DNA of 64,000 nucleotides from CAVXFB01 sp963760935 (GTDB taxonomy: Bacteria > Planctomycetota > Planctomycetia > Pirellulales > Thermoguttaceae), in the NCBI GenBank assembly GCA_963760935.1, contig CAVXFB010000003.1:310001-374000 (forward strand), read 5' to 3'. Below the pieces are notes generated by a model. The model made no database searches. It saw only the letters and a program-made list of their open reading frames with translations, and was not told the origin of the DNA. A program made the translations under genes and the position numbers. The stretch's first letter is position 1. Each line of letters starts with the position of its first letter. Positions 28,901 through 36,358 of this stretch are shown piece after piece.

Positions 28901-29878
28901 ACTGGCGCCGGCGCGGATATCAAGAGTGGCATGCTCGTTCTCGATTATAGCGGCGAAGCCAGCCCGGCAGCGACGGTCAACACCTTGATCAACAACGGCA
29001 AGATTCATAGTTCGGTTGCCACCGCCACGTACGGCTTGGGCTGGATCGATAATACCACCACGCACGCGATCAGCATTGCCTACACGGTGTATGGCGACGC
29101 CAACCTGGATGGCAGCGTGAACTTCAGCGATTTGAGCAAGTTGCTCTCAAATTACGGCCATGCTGGCGTGTGGGCTGACGGCGACTTCAATTACGACGGA
29201 ATGGTCGATTTCGCCGATCTGAGCAAGCTGCTGTCGACCTATGGCCAGTCGATCGGCTTGCTGATCCCGGCTGGCAGCACCAGCGACGTGCCGCCGGCAT
29301 CTGTTGAAACACCGGCGCCGCTGAATATCCCCACAGTCGATGCGCAGGCATCAACAACTGTACTGAGCTTGCAGCCAGCAACAGCACGGATCGGCAATTT
29401 ACCTGCCGATACCGCCAGGACCACGAGTCCGACGCTCGTGGACATGTCACACGCGGAGCAGAGCGAGAAAATAACGACTCTACTAGCAGTCCAGTACCAG
29501 AGCGTGACAACGGCGCTCGATGCGCGGCTCGCACATTGGGTGCTTCGGGACAGTGTGGAAGCGAATCTGCGATCTCCAATGGTTTCTGCATGTGTTCCAG
29601 TCGACCCGCAAACGCACCATTCGGACGGAATGTTGAAGCAGCATCGGTCAACTGATGGAGCCATGACGGTGCGATCTGAATCTGCGCCGTGGGTGGCCAA
29701 GATGGTCGACCGGCTCATGTCTCTTGAAGCCGGCGATACCGTGCTGGATTCGGAAGAACCGGCGGAATCGCTGGGATATTTCGACTCGCCGTGGGACCTC
29801 GACTGGATTGCCCGGCGCGAGGCGACGACAAGCCGTGCTAGCGCCATCGGCGAGGTTCTGGCAGGCTCCAACACATGA
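25967..29878 (+). CDS. Large exported lyase-like multidomain protein (LEPR-XLL, FN3, DNRLRE, dockerin)
   Basis: The product is 1303 residues from GTG 25967, with AGGAG at good spacing. Residues 31-40 (LEPLEQRMLL) are the LEPR-XLL export motif of planctomycetes. About 45-320 resemble a jelly-roll polysaccharide lyase of the PL14/PL20 kind (GGKMCGIEGLP, then GGRLHTYHYDRTDN). About 330-455 is CUB-like, 458-555 is FN3, 565-751 is a DNRLRE-type region (AILRLRRYTVYG), and 757-845 is a second FN3. From about 853 comes the shared tail module: WTGVGGSTW, the beta-strand repeat SSANTYGGVTTVEAGTLKLN near 945, then a dockerin at about 1040-1095 (YGDANLDGSVNFSDLSKLL). The last 150 residues are unassigned and lack PEP-CTERM. 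The lyase call is tentative; the catalytic residues were not identified. Confidence 0.75.
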   Translation: MFRKPQHALQSHSSNSRRPSALAMQHFRPALEPLEQRMLLTVFNQWDFEGETLGEYTTAEIGEDFNGAYYSEQFPHSIWTNPVNPGSGDGNLCTDIVNDTINGQSTKVLRVTQPANQLSSGFNMDVDLETDRDELWLSYNYKVNQEFCSTYGGKMCGIEGLPIVAAGEFIGPEDGFVNKLMFNSGGRLHTYHYDRTDNNFGSEYPYWSNSAYDYNDIHLINGVWYNITQRAVMNTFTNGVANDDGIEEVWIDGRMLFQKTDMKFAELESVNGEPYKLDDIDISSFLGGSGEGWAPPRECYTYFDNFRVYLPDNDDTVGTHDVHDPNVVLTTLVPITGRTVVYDTLRTTTGTLQNSAYGSNYAACTDETYLIDAGAGNVVNYHLMGGNIGTNDYLFVYDGNQTDSPLIYETSTYASAAVAIPNVVLQSTGRYMFVRLSTDSLTPSTGFTGTVSFSSANNLPTAPSGLVAATASTSQINLTWTDNSITETGFELYRATNVGMRDATRINVASHSGTGTMSYSDTGLDQNSTYYYCIRAVNASGHSSYNPIGVPYAGATTDSNGTTEVTYYSIAAEDGYIVESSENSGVGDFAANNVTTSGLRIGDRASPVDAQILSVVSFDTSAIPDDAIITSAILRLRRYTVYGTSPASWGGQLRADIKGGSGFGGSTALAAGDFQAAADAVNVAQLSIPISDGSWAEGTLDSGLSYINLTGKTQFRIYFQVDDNDNSTDDQICFYPGDGSAGYRPELVITYTTGAAAPTAPSGLGATAVSSSQINLSWTDNSTNETAFEIDRATNSSFTSGLTTATVSSNVTSYSSTGLTEGTTYYYRVRSTIGGSNDSANSNAYSIATLVPVDVTWTGVGGSTWSTAVGSGNWKKTSDSTSADYFNGVDVVFNDTATGTIVNISAEDVTPTSVTFNNSSDEFVVTGVKGIAGTSTTVLKQGSGTVIISSANTYGGVTTVEAGTLKLNGVTNAQVPVLTGAGADIKSGMLVLDYSGEASPAATVNTLINNGKIHSSVATATYGLGWIDNTTTHAISIAYTVYGDANLDGSVNFSDLSKLLSNYGHAGVWADGDFNYDGMVDFADLSKLLSTYGQSIGLLIPAGSTSDVPPASVETPAPLNIPTVDAQASTTVLSLQPATARIGNLPADTARTTSPTLVDMSHAEQSEKITTLLAVQYQSVTTALDARLAHWVLRDSVEANLRSPMVSACVPVDPQTHHSDGMLKQHRSTDGAMTVRSESAPWVAKMVDRLMSLEAGDTVLDSEEPAESLGYFDSPWDLDWIARREATTSRASAIGEVLAGSNT

Positions 29879-30629
29879 GCGATCGTCGGCACTCATATCA
29901 TCGGCGACACGGCGCCGTTGGCTGATAGCACGAGGTGCTGGGCGCATGCCTGAAGATTGTTTACTTGAAATACGAGGTCCGTTCGCTTCAATCGACCGTC
30001 GTGGCGCCGGTCATCGCGGAATAGAGGACATCGTTCTGGCGAGACTGTCGCGACGATCACTTGGCCGTTCGCTCGTTCGTTAATCGGTGCGCTTCCGGCA
30101 GGCGTGAAAAACTTTTCAGCATGCTGGCTCGGGATGGCGTCTTGGTGCGGGGCAGCGCGAGGCGCAAAACGCGGGGGTGGTGGCGAGCGGTGCCCGGTAG
30201 TTCCACTGTATCCAATCTTGCGGGTTGGATGAAAGCTCGTCCGCATGACGCTCAAGCTCGGTGAGGTAGTCGAACGGAGTTGTCTCGCACAACTGGCAGT
30301 TGGCCACCAGGCCAATGAGTTGACACGTCCGGAAGGCCACCTCCGTCCCACGCCGAGCCAACGCTGGGCTGCTCGTACGCCGGTCAGCCCGGCACAACGA
30401 GAACAACTCGTCGCCGCGATCGCGTGTCATTAGCAGCAGTTGATTGCCGAACGGCAAGAGACATTCGACTCCAAGCACAAAAACTATCAAAACCAAGTAC
30501 TTCGCCAGGCCGCCCGTCGGGCGCTGCTCGAACTCGGCCTGTTAACCATCACAAGGAGGTCCATTTCTCTACCACTTAAACGAAAACAGTGAGCCAATAT
30601 CTCGTAGGGGCCACACCTGTTGCCACGAT
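29879..30629. other. Intergenic region with transposase debris
   Basis: Apart from the IS66-like relic (30116-30350), a plus-strand frame around 30420-30540 reads FDSKHKNYQNQVLRQAARRA with a stop before it. It looks like a fragment of a protein gene that I cannot name. No complete gene is present. Confidence 0.5.
30116..30350 (-). pseudogene. IS66-type transposase C-terminal relic
   Basis: Minus-strand translation contains ANCQLCETTPFDYLTELERH followed by ADELSSNPQDWIQWNYRAPL. This is the recognisable IS66 TnpC C-terminus (CQLCG.NPFDYL..LQRH ... W.PWNYR). The catalytic body and element ends are missing, so this is a remnant. Confidence 0.65.
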
Positions 30630-31484
30630 TTAGTTTGTGCATTTCGATGAGACGCGGGCGTACCGTTTTCGGTATTCTCCGGGCGACATGCCGGTCGCCG
30701 CGCGGAATTTCTTGCCGAAGTAGCTTGGGGTTGCGAAACCTGTGTGCGATGCGACGTCAGCAATCGACATGTCCGAGCTTCGCAAATGTTGCTTCGCCTT
30801 CTGCAGCCGGATATGGGTAAGATACTCGATCAGGGTCTTGCCGGTCATTTTCTTGAACGTAGCGTGAAAATGGCTCCGGCTCATTGGACAGAACTCGATC
30901 ACGGAGTCGACCATAATGTGATTCATGTAGAAAGCATCGATGTAATGGAGGATCTCACGGATCAAGTAGTCGTTCGAAGGCGGCGGGCAGATGTAGGTTC
31001 CTTGGCGACAGAAGTCCTCGTCGCGGGCGATGGAGACCAGCAACTGCATCATCATCATTTTCACTGTGGCTTGATAGGCCAGGGCCTTGCTCCGAAACTC
31101 CGAGTAGAAGTCATCGATGACTTTTCGAACGATAGTTCTGCCGTTGATTGAGAGCGGTACCATGCCGTTGCATCGCGCCATCTTCTCGACAATATTGAGG
31201 GCTTCCTCGTCTCCCGAAAGCGCCGGTGTGAACATTTGGCTCTGGAAGCTGACGACATAGCATTCAAAGTTGCGGTTGGGAAGAAACACGGAACAGTGAC
31301 GCATGCCTGCCGGAAAGAAGAAACAATCCCCTGCTCGCAAAGGAAACTTGCGATGGTTAGCGAGTTGGCCGCCCTCGCCGGTCGTGCAGTAGAGCAGTTC
31401 ATGATGCTTGTGAACATGAGGGATGTTGGCATTCCTGCAGCCCGGTGGATTGTAGTTGTAGCTCAGGTGGAAGAAGCAGTTCAT
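30630..31484 (-). CDS. AraC-family transcriptional regulator
   Basis: The 284-residue product has an N-terminal cupin-like sensor (VHKHHELLYCTTGEGG, then LRAGDCFFFPAGMRH) and a C-terminal pair of helix-turn-helix motifs at about 180-280. The second has the AraC hallmark IADVASHTGFATPSYFGKKF followed by GMSPGEYRKRY. Proteins of this build usually sense a sugar or related small molecule and activate a nearby catabolic gene. Divergent to it lie the PIG-L and Gfo/Idh relics and the secreted protein at 32864, which may be its former or present targets. The start is the first ATG of the frame. Confidence 0.9.
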   Translation of the reverse strand: MNCFFHLSYNYNPPGCRNANIPHVHKHHELLYCTTGEGGQLANHRKFPLRAGDCFFFPAGMRHCSVFLPNRNFECYVVSFQSQMFTPALSGDEEALNIVEKMARCNGMVPLSINGRTIVRKVIDDFYSEFRSKALAYQATVKMMMMQLLVSIARDEDFCRQGTYICPPPSNDYLIREILHYIDAFYMNHIMVDSVIEFCPMSRSHFHATFKKMTGKTLIEYLTHIRLQKAKQHLRSSDMSIADVASHTGFATPSYFGKKFRAATGMSPGEYRKRYARVSSKCTN

Positions 31485-31943
31485 GGCAAGGCTCTAACGT
31501 TAGACCATAGTGGCAGGCCAAGTGACTAGCAGACGCGAGCGACGTCATTAGACCATATTTCTCTGGATTCTTGCCATAGGGCACTAGTCGATTTCGGACA
31601 ATAGTGAGACTCTTTCGTACAATCGCGAGATTGCAATCGAGACGCCCAACGGATATAAAAGAGTTTATTCTCTGGCATGATAATTCGGTGAATGGTGATG
31701 CCAAATCTCAATCACGAAGATCTTAAATCTTGATCTGTTAGGCAGTTACGACAGCGCTGGCAGTGGGCGATCTTGAAGTTCCTGTTATTTCGAAGTTTCC
31801 TAGCTTGGCAGCCTGCGGCCGGTGCTGGTTTGCAAGCAGCGTGGCTCGTTTCGGCGTTGCGATGGAGATTTGACATCATCGTATGCCGTGCATCGGTAGG
31901 CAGTTATACTCCGCACCCGTAATTACCACATCGAAGTTTCACC
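31485..31943. other. Divergent intergenic region, AraC gene versus PIG-L relic
   Basis: These 459 bases lie between divergent reading directions and have lower GC than the neighbours. No gene or clear promoter pair stands out. Confidence 0.4.
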
Positions 31944-32385
31944 ATGTGCCAGTTAGCTTCCTTGAAGCTGCAGTCTTCCTGCTTGTTGGTCGTAGCGGCT
32001 TTTGTCGTTCCGACCAGCGCCGCGGAGCCGGCCGCGACGTTGCCAGCGGCCCGCAATCCCGCGGGTGCCGTCCAGGAGCAAGTTGGCGCGAAGCTGAACG
32101 CAGTCGTTCTCGGCGCGCACCCCGACGACACGGAAATCAACGCAGGCGGCACCGGCGTGCTTTGGGCAGAACAGGGCCACCACGTTGTGATGGTCTCGGT
32201 GACCAACGGCGACATCAGGCATTTCGCCATGGCTGGCGTCGCCCTGGCACAACGGCGCACAACTGAGGTCCAAGAGGCCTCCGAGATTCTCGGCTCCACA
32301 GTCGTCGCCCTCGACAATCAGGACGGAGGGCTGCTGCCCACGTTGGGAGAACCGCCGCGAGGGTCGCAACTATTCCAGTATCCGG
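31944..32385 (+). pseudogene. PIG-L deacetylase, N-terminal part only
   Basis: From ATG 31944 there is a signal peptide (SSCLLVVAAFVVPTSAAE) and the start of a PIG-L/LmbE domain: NAVVLGAHPDDTEINAGGTG with the zinc-binding AHPDD, then MVSVTNGDIRHFAMAG and VALDNQDGGLLPT. About 150 residues in, the homology stops; a complete domain would need a further HxxH zinc site. After about 32385 the sequence continues as a piece of a different enzyme family. It is a truncated gene that keeps its start and signal. Confidence 0.7.
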
Positions 32386-32848
32386 GAGACGATGCCAAAT
32401 ATGAACGTGGCGGCCATCTTTATGCCCAAACTCGCGCGGCTGGAGGTGGTCGAGGAAATCGTCGATGCGATTCGAGCGGGCGCTGCACTGAAAGCCATTG
32501 GCTGCGAAAAGCCATTAGCGCGGAACATGGCCGAACCACGCCGCATTATCGTGTTGGCATGGAGCGTCAATCTGCAGAACGTCTACTTCGAGAACCAGAC
32601 ACACATGAACGCGATTCAAGCGTCGAGGAGGCAGCTTAGCTCGGTCATGGCATCGAGGGGACCACTTGTGCTGGTGCGCGTACGCCGGGCCGCACCAGGG
32701 CTGGTTTTGGGACGCGGCAGGGCGGCGGCGTTTAGTACAGGCCGATTCCGCGTTGCTGAAGTGGGGGCAGCCTAAGTGGCGGAAGGCGCTGCTCGATGGG
32801 TTTGGCGTCGACTATTCCAAGATTACGAATCCTAACCGTTTCATCTAA
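32386..32848 (+). pseudogene. Gfo/Idh/MocA oxidoreductase fragment
   Basis: One frame gives MNVAAIFMPKLARLEVVEEI, then ALKAIGCEKPLARNM with the family EKP motif, and NVYFENQTHMNAIQASRRQL. Near 32640-32690 it shifts to a frame reading GPHQGWFWDAA. These are consecutive pieces of a Gfo/Idh/MocA oxidoreductase missing the N-terminal Rossmann loop and the C-terminal half. The tail (LLKWGQPKWRKALLDGFGVD) is of unknown origin. It follows the PIG-L fragment without a gap, so two broken genes have been joined. Confidence 0.6.
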
Positions 32849-32863
32849 AGCTAGGAGACAGAC

Positions 32864-34729
32864 ATGAGATTGCATAAATTTAATTCGATGGTCGTGGCGT
32901 TTGTGATGGTGTCTTGCGCGGTCGCTGCGCAAGCAACCGTGACGATCGATCTCGTTCCGGTTGGCAACGCGGGCAATGTAGCAGACGACACCGGCTGGGG
33001 TGCGGTGAGCTACGACTACCAGATGGGCAAGTTCGAAATCACCGTTGGGCAATACACCGAGTTCCTCAATGCCGTGGCCAAGACAGACCCCTATGGACTG
33101 TGGGATCCCCTCATGGACACCGGTACGTGGGGTGGCATCACGCGCAAAATGATCCTACGTTCAGGTACCTCTGGCAGCTATAGCTACACGATGGGAACAC
33201 CTACCGGGGGAGTAGCGGGTGGCTATACCAACCTCCCGGTGGCCTATATCGACTGGGCCGATTCCGTGCGATTCTGCAATTGGCTGACCAATGGCCAGTT
33301 GACGACGGGCGTCGAAGACCTTACGACCACCGAAGACGGCTCGTATCTAATCGACGGGGCGTTACCGACCGACCAAGCGGCGATGGACGCCGTGGTACGA
33401 AAGTCGTACGAAGAAGGCGCCCGGTACGTTCTGCCCACGTATGACGAGTGGTACAAGGCAGCGTATCACAAGAATGATGGCAATGATAGTGGCGTCACTG
33501 GAGACCCAGCGAACTACTGGGATGCCGCCACGAGGTCGAATACCATCCCGAGCAACGTGTTAACCAGCCCCGATCCAGGTAACAACGCAAATTATCGCCC
33601 CAGCGGCGAAGCCAGTACCTACACGCTCGGCCTGCCGTATGTCCATACTCCAGTTGGCGAGTTTGAGAACTCGGAGGGCCCTTATGGGACGTTCGACCAA
33701 AATGGAAACGTCTTGGAGTGGTGCGAGAATATGGAGTCCTCCTCGCGTTTTTTGATTGGCGGAGGGGCTGCCGAGGGCCTTCCAGTAACTGATACATTCT
33801 GGCAGTTTATGAAGGCGGGCGAGACGGCCTCCAACCTCCCGTTTTGGTCGTCCTACTCAGATGGTTTTCGCGTGGTTTCGTTGGAGCCCGCGGCCATCAG
33901 CGATGTCGTGTGGACCGGAACCGGCGGCACGGCCTGGAGCAACACGGCCAACTGGACCCCTGCCAGCACGCCCAACGACGTGAAGAACACGTTTGACGAC
34001 ACGGCCGTGGGCCTGACGGCCGACATCGCTTCGGCAGTTACGCCCAGTAGCGTGGTCTTCAACAACAGCAGCAAGAACTTCACCATCACCGGCGCAAGCG
34101 GCATCAGCGGCACGGCCACCGTGCTGAAGCAAGGCACCGGCACGGTCTCCATGAGCAGCGTCAACACCTACAGCGGTGTCACCACCGTTGAGGCTGGCAA
34201 GCTCATCTTGACCGGCGCTGCCAAGGCCATGGTTCCCGTTCTCAACAACGGCGGGGCGGACATCAAGGGCGGCATTCTCGTCCTCGACTATGCCGCGGAA
34301 GCCGACCCGGTCGCCACGGTGAAGGGCTTGCTGACCACCAGCTACGCCGCCGGCGCGTGGAACACGGGCAAGTTCCAGAGTTCGACCGCCAGCGCATCGC
34401 GCGGCTTGGGCTGGACCGACAACACGGGCACCAGCAAGATTAACGTCGCCTACACGGTGTATGGCGACACGAACTTGGACGGCACCACGAACTTCACGGA
34501 TTTGAGCAAGCTGCTGTCGAAGTACGGTCAGTCCGGCGTATGGGCTGATGGCGATGCCAATTACGACGGCACGGTGAACTTCACCGACCTGAGTAAGATG
34601 CTGTCGACGTACGGCCAGTCGGTGGGCACGTTAACCCCGTCCCCGGAACCGTCGAGCCTGATCATGCTGGCCATCTCGGTGGCGCTGATGGGAGGCTGGC
34701 TCATCCGTCGTCGCAACCGCGTCGCTTGA
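32864..34729 (+). CDS. Exported sulfatase-modifying-factor-like protein with dockerin and PEP-CTERM
   Basis: The product is 621 residues from ATG 32864, with AGGAGA at ideal spacing. A signal peptide (about 1-24) precedes an FGE-sulfatase-like domain to about residue 343: YQMGKFEITVGQYTEFLNAV, LPVAYIDWADSVRFCNWLTN, RYVLPTYDEWYKAAYHK, YGTFDQNGNVLEWCENM and SDGFRVV. From about 347 comes the shared tail: WTGTGGTAWSNTANW, beta-strand repeat SSVNTYSGVTTVEAGKLILT, linker domain, and dockerin at about 531-590 (YGDTNLDGTTNFTDLSKLL). It ends with PEP-CTERM (PEPSSLIMLAISVALMGGWL then RRRNR). Enzymatic FGE needs specific cysteines or copper ligands; I did not confirm them, so a binding role is possible. 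Confidence 0.85.
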   Translation: MRLHKFNSMVVAFVMVSCAVAAQATVTIDLVPVGNAGNVADDTGWGAVSYDYQMGKFEITVGQYTEFLNAVAKTDPYGLWDPLMDTGTWGGITRKMILRSGTSGSYSYTMGTPTGGVAGGYTNLPVAYIDWADSVRFCNWLTNGQLTTGVEDLTTTEDGSYLIDGALPTDQAAMDAVVRKSYEEGARYVLPTYDEWYKAAYHKNDGNDSGVTGDPANYWDAATRSNTIPSNVLTSPDPGNNANYRPSGEASTYTLGLPYVHTPVGEFENSEGPYGTFDQNGNVLEWCENMESSSRFLIGGGAAEGLPVTDTFWQFMKAGETASNLPFWSSYSDGFRVVSLEPAAISDVVWTGTGGTAWSNTANWTPASTPNDVKNTFDDTAVGLTADIASAVTPSSVVFNNSSKNFTITGASGISGTATVLKQGTGTVSMSSVNTYSGVTTVEAGKLILTGAAKAMVPVLNNGGADIKGGILVLDYAAEADPVATVKGLLTTSYAAGAWNTGKFQSSTASASRGLGWTDNTGTSKINVAYTVYGDTNLDGTTNFTDLSKLLSKYGQSGVWADGDANYDGTVNFTDLSKMLSTYGQSVGTLTPSPEPSSLIMLAISVALMGGWLIRRRNRVA

Positions 34730-34794
34730 GGGGTTTTCCGTTTTTCACACTTCGTTGGTTAGGAACGCAGATTGTGAATCAATCTCGTTCGTGG

Positions 34795-34836
34795 GGTGGA
34801 TAGCGAGTGTGACGCCGCGTCGCACCGCTATCCACC
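34795..34836 (+). terminator. Long hairpin after the 621-residue protein gene
   Basis: GGTGGATAGCG (34795-34805) pairs perfectly with CGCTATCCACC (34826-34836), and the enclosed bases add a second near-perfect stem. TATTTAT follows, not a clean T-run, so termination is only a possibility. Confidence 0.4.
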
Positions 34837-34845
34837 TATTTATCA

Positions 34846-34980
34846 CGACGAATTGAGGATCCGTGTTGGACCGTGCAGCTTGACGGCGGAGTTGGCGTGT
34901 CGACGGTTCCGGAACCCGGCACCGTAGTCTTGCTCGCCGTTGCGGGACTTCTGGTCTTCGCCTCGAAAAAGCGGAGGTAG
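34846..34980 (+). pseudogene. Orphan PEP-CTERM tail
   Basis: Plus-strand codons ending at TAG 34978-34980 read TVQLDGGVGVSTVPEPGTVV then LLAVAGLLVFASKKRR, a complete PEP-CTERM sorting signal. No coding body precedes it; upstream sequence is a hairpin and stops. It is the 3' remnant of a lost exported-protein gene. The intrinsic terminator just after it presumably belonged to that gene. Confidence 0.7.
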
Positions 34981-35016
34981 CGTAATGGAGTCCTTTGTCT
35001 GATAAACTGCAACCTC

Positions 35017-35063
35017 GCGGATGGTGAAGGCGATGTTCCATCCCTTCACCATCCGCTTTTTTT
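35017..35063 (+). terminator. Intrinsic (rho-independent) terminator
   Basis: A perfect 14-bp stem, GCGGATGGTGAAGG (35017-35030) with CCTTCACCATCCGC (35043-35056), is followed directly by seven T residues (35057-35063). It lies after the orphan PEP-CTERM tail and before the phosphotriesterase-like gene. Confidence 0.9.
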
Positions 35064-35155
35064 GAACAGAGGCAGTGAATGTCGTTCTGTTTGTGTTGTC
35101 GGAGGCTGCCGTCTCATTGCTGCGATGCATGTTCATCGCAAGAGAGGTTTTGCAG

Positions 35156-36319
35156 GTGAATGCCGTGAGAAAGATATTCTTGCTGACAGCCATTGTGTTG
35201 TTAGTTTCCACGTCGGTTCGAGGCGTCGAGTTGTCGAACGCCGATCTGGCGGCTTCGGCGGCTGCCGCGATGTCCGCGTGGGAAGGCCAGGTCATGACGG
35301 TTACGGGGCTGATTCCGGCCGATCAAATGGGATTCACGCTGCCCCACGAACACCTGCTAATCCAACATCAAGGGGCCACTATAGACCTGACGAATGAGTC
35401 GCTGGCCACGTCGGAACTCTGGTGGTACGCGTTGGCCGGCGGTAAGACGCTCGTCGAGATGACCAACGGGGGAATTGGCCGCCAGCCGGCGGCGTTGAAG
35501 CGGATTTCGGAGGCCACGGGTGTGCAAGTCGTTATGGGCTCCGGCTACTATAAGGATGCTTGGCAGACGCCCGCCGTCCGGGCCGAGTCGGTCGACCAAA
35601 TCGCCGAGGACATCGTCCGAGACATCGTCGACGGCGTCGACGGGATTCACTCGGGCGTGATCGGCGAGATCGGCGTTAGCGGCCAAGATGATACTACAAA
35701 TCCCACCGATTTTGAAAAGCGACAGCTTGAGGCTGTAGCCATCGCCCAGAAGGCAACCGGCGCCGCTATCAATTTTCATTTTGACTACGAGTGCACTCTC
35801 ACACAGCGCAATGCCGCGTTGGACATTGTGGAAGGCGCCGGCGGCGACCTCTCTCGCGTGGTCGTCAGTCACGTTATGCCTCGCCTCAGCGATGCTGACC
35901 GTTTCATGGCGATGATCGAGCGAGGCTGTTACCTGGAGTTCGACCAGTTCGGCCTGGAGGTGGAGGACGCACTAGCGGCGAAATTCGAAGACAACTTTGA
36001 CCCAGTGGCTACGATCAAGTCGCTGATAGACCGGGGCGGCGTGGAAAACCTGCTGATTTCTCAGGACGTGTGCTTCCAGAAGTGCTACAAGTTGAACGGC
36101 GGCTATGGATATGACGACATACTGACGAATATCCTGCCGAAGTTCAGAGCGGCCGGCATTACCGACGATCAGATTTACACGATTATGGTGGAGAATCCAC
36201 AGCGGGTGTTCCAATTCAAGAATTATGCCGTGCCTGAGCCCGGGACGCCGGCCCTGTTGATTGCCGGATTGATGGGCGTGCTGGGCTATGTATGGTGGCG
36301 ACGGATGCGGGCGGTCTGA
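35156..36319 (+). CDS. Phosphotriesterase-family hydrolase with PEP-CTERM tail
   Basis: The likely start is GTG 35156, with AGAGAGG nine bases before it and a signal peptide right after (RKIFLLTAIVLLVSTSVRG). An upstream ATG at 35075 would bury the signal. The amidohydrolase barrel shows the metal site: PHEHLL (HxH), GVIGEIGVSG (Glu at the bridging position, as in non-phosphotriesterase members), INFHFDYE, VVSHVMPR and LISQDVCFQ (Asp). The body is near 350 residues, as in the family. The C-terminus VPEPGTPALLIAGLMGVLGY then WWRRMR is a PEP-CTERM signal. Members often act as lactonases or esterases; the substrate is unknown. Export with a sorting tail is uncommon for this family. Confidence 0.85.
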   Translation: MNAVRKIFLLTAIVLLVSTSVRGVELSNADLAASAAAAMSAWEGQVMTVTGLIPADQMGFTLPHEHLLIQHQGATIDLTNESLATSELWWYALAGGKTLVEMTNGGIGRQPAALKRISEATGVQVVMGSGYYKDAWQTPAVRAESVDQIAEDIVRDIVDGVDGIHSGVIGEIGVSGQDDTTNPTDFEKRQLEAVAIAQKATGAAINFHFDYECTLTQRNAALDIVEGAGGDLSRVVVSHVMPRLSDADRFMAMIERGCYLEFDQFGLEVEDALAAKFEDNFDPVATIKSLIDRGGVENLLISQDVCFQKCYKLNGGYGYDDILTNILPKFRAAGITDDQIYTIMVENPQRVFQFKNYAVPEPGTPALLIAGLMGVLGYVWWRRMRAV

Positions 36320-36358
36320 AAGGGTGACGCCGGGGCCGAGAGTCAATGCGGTGAAAAA

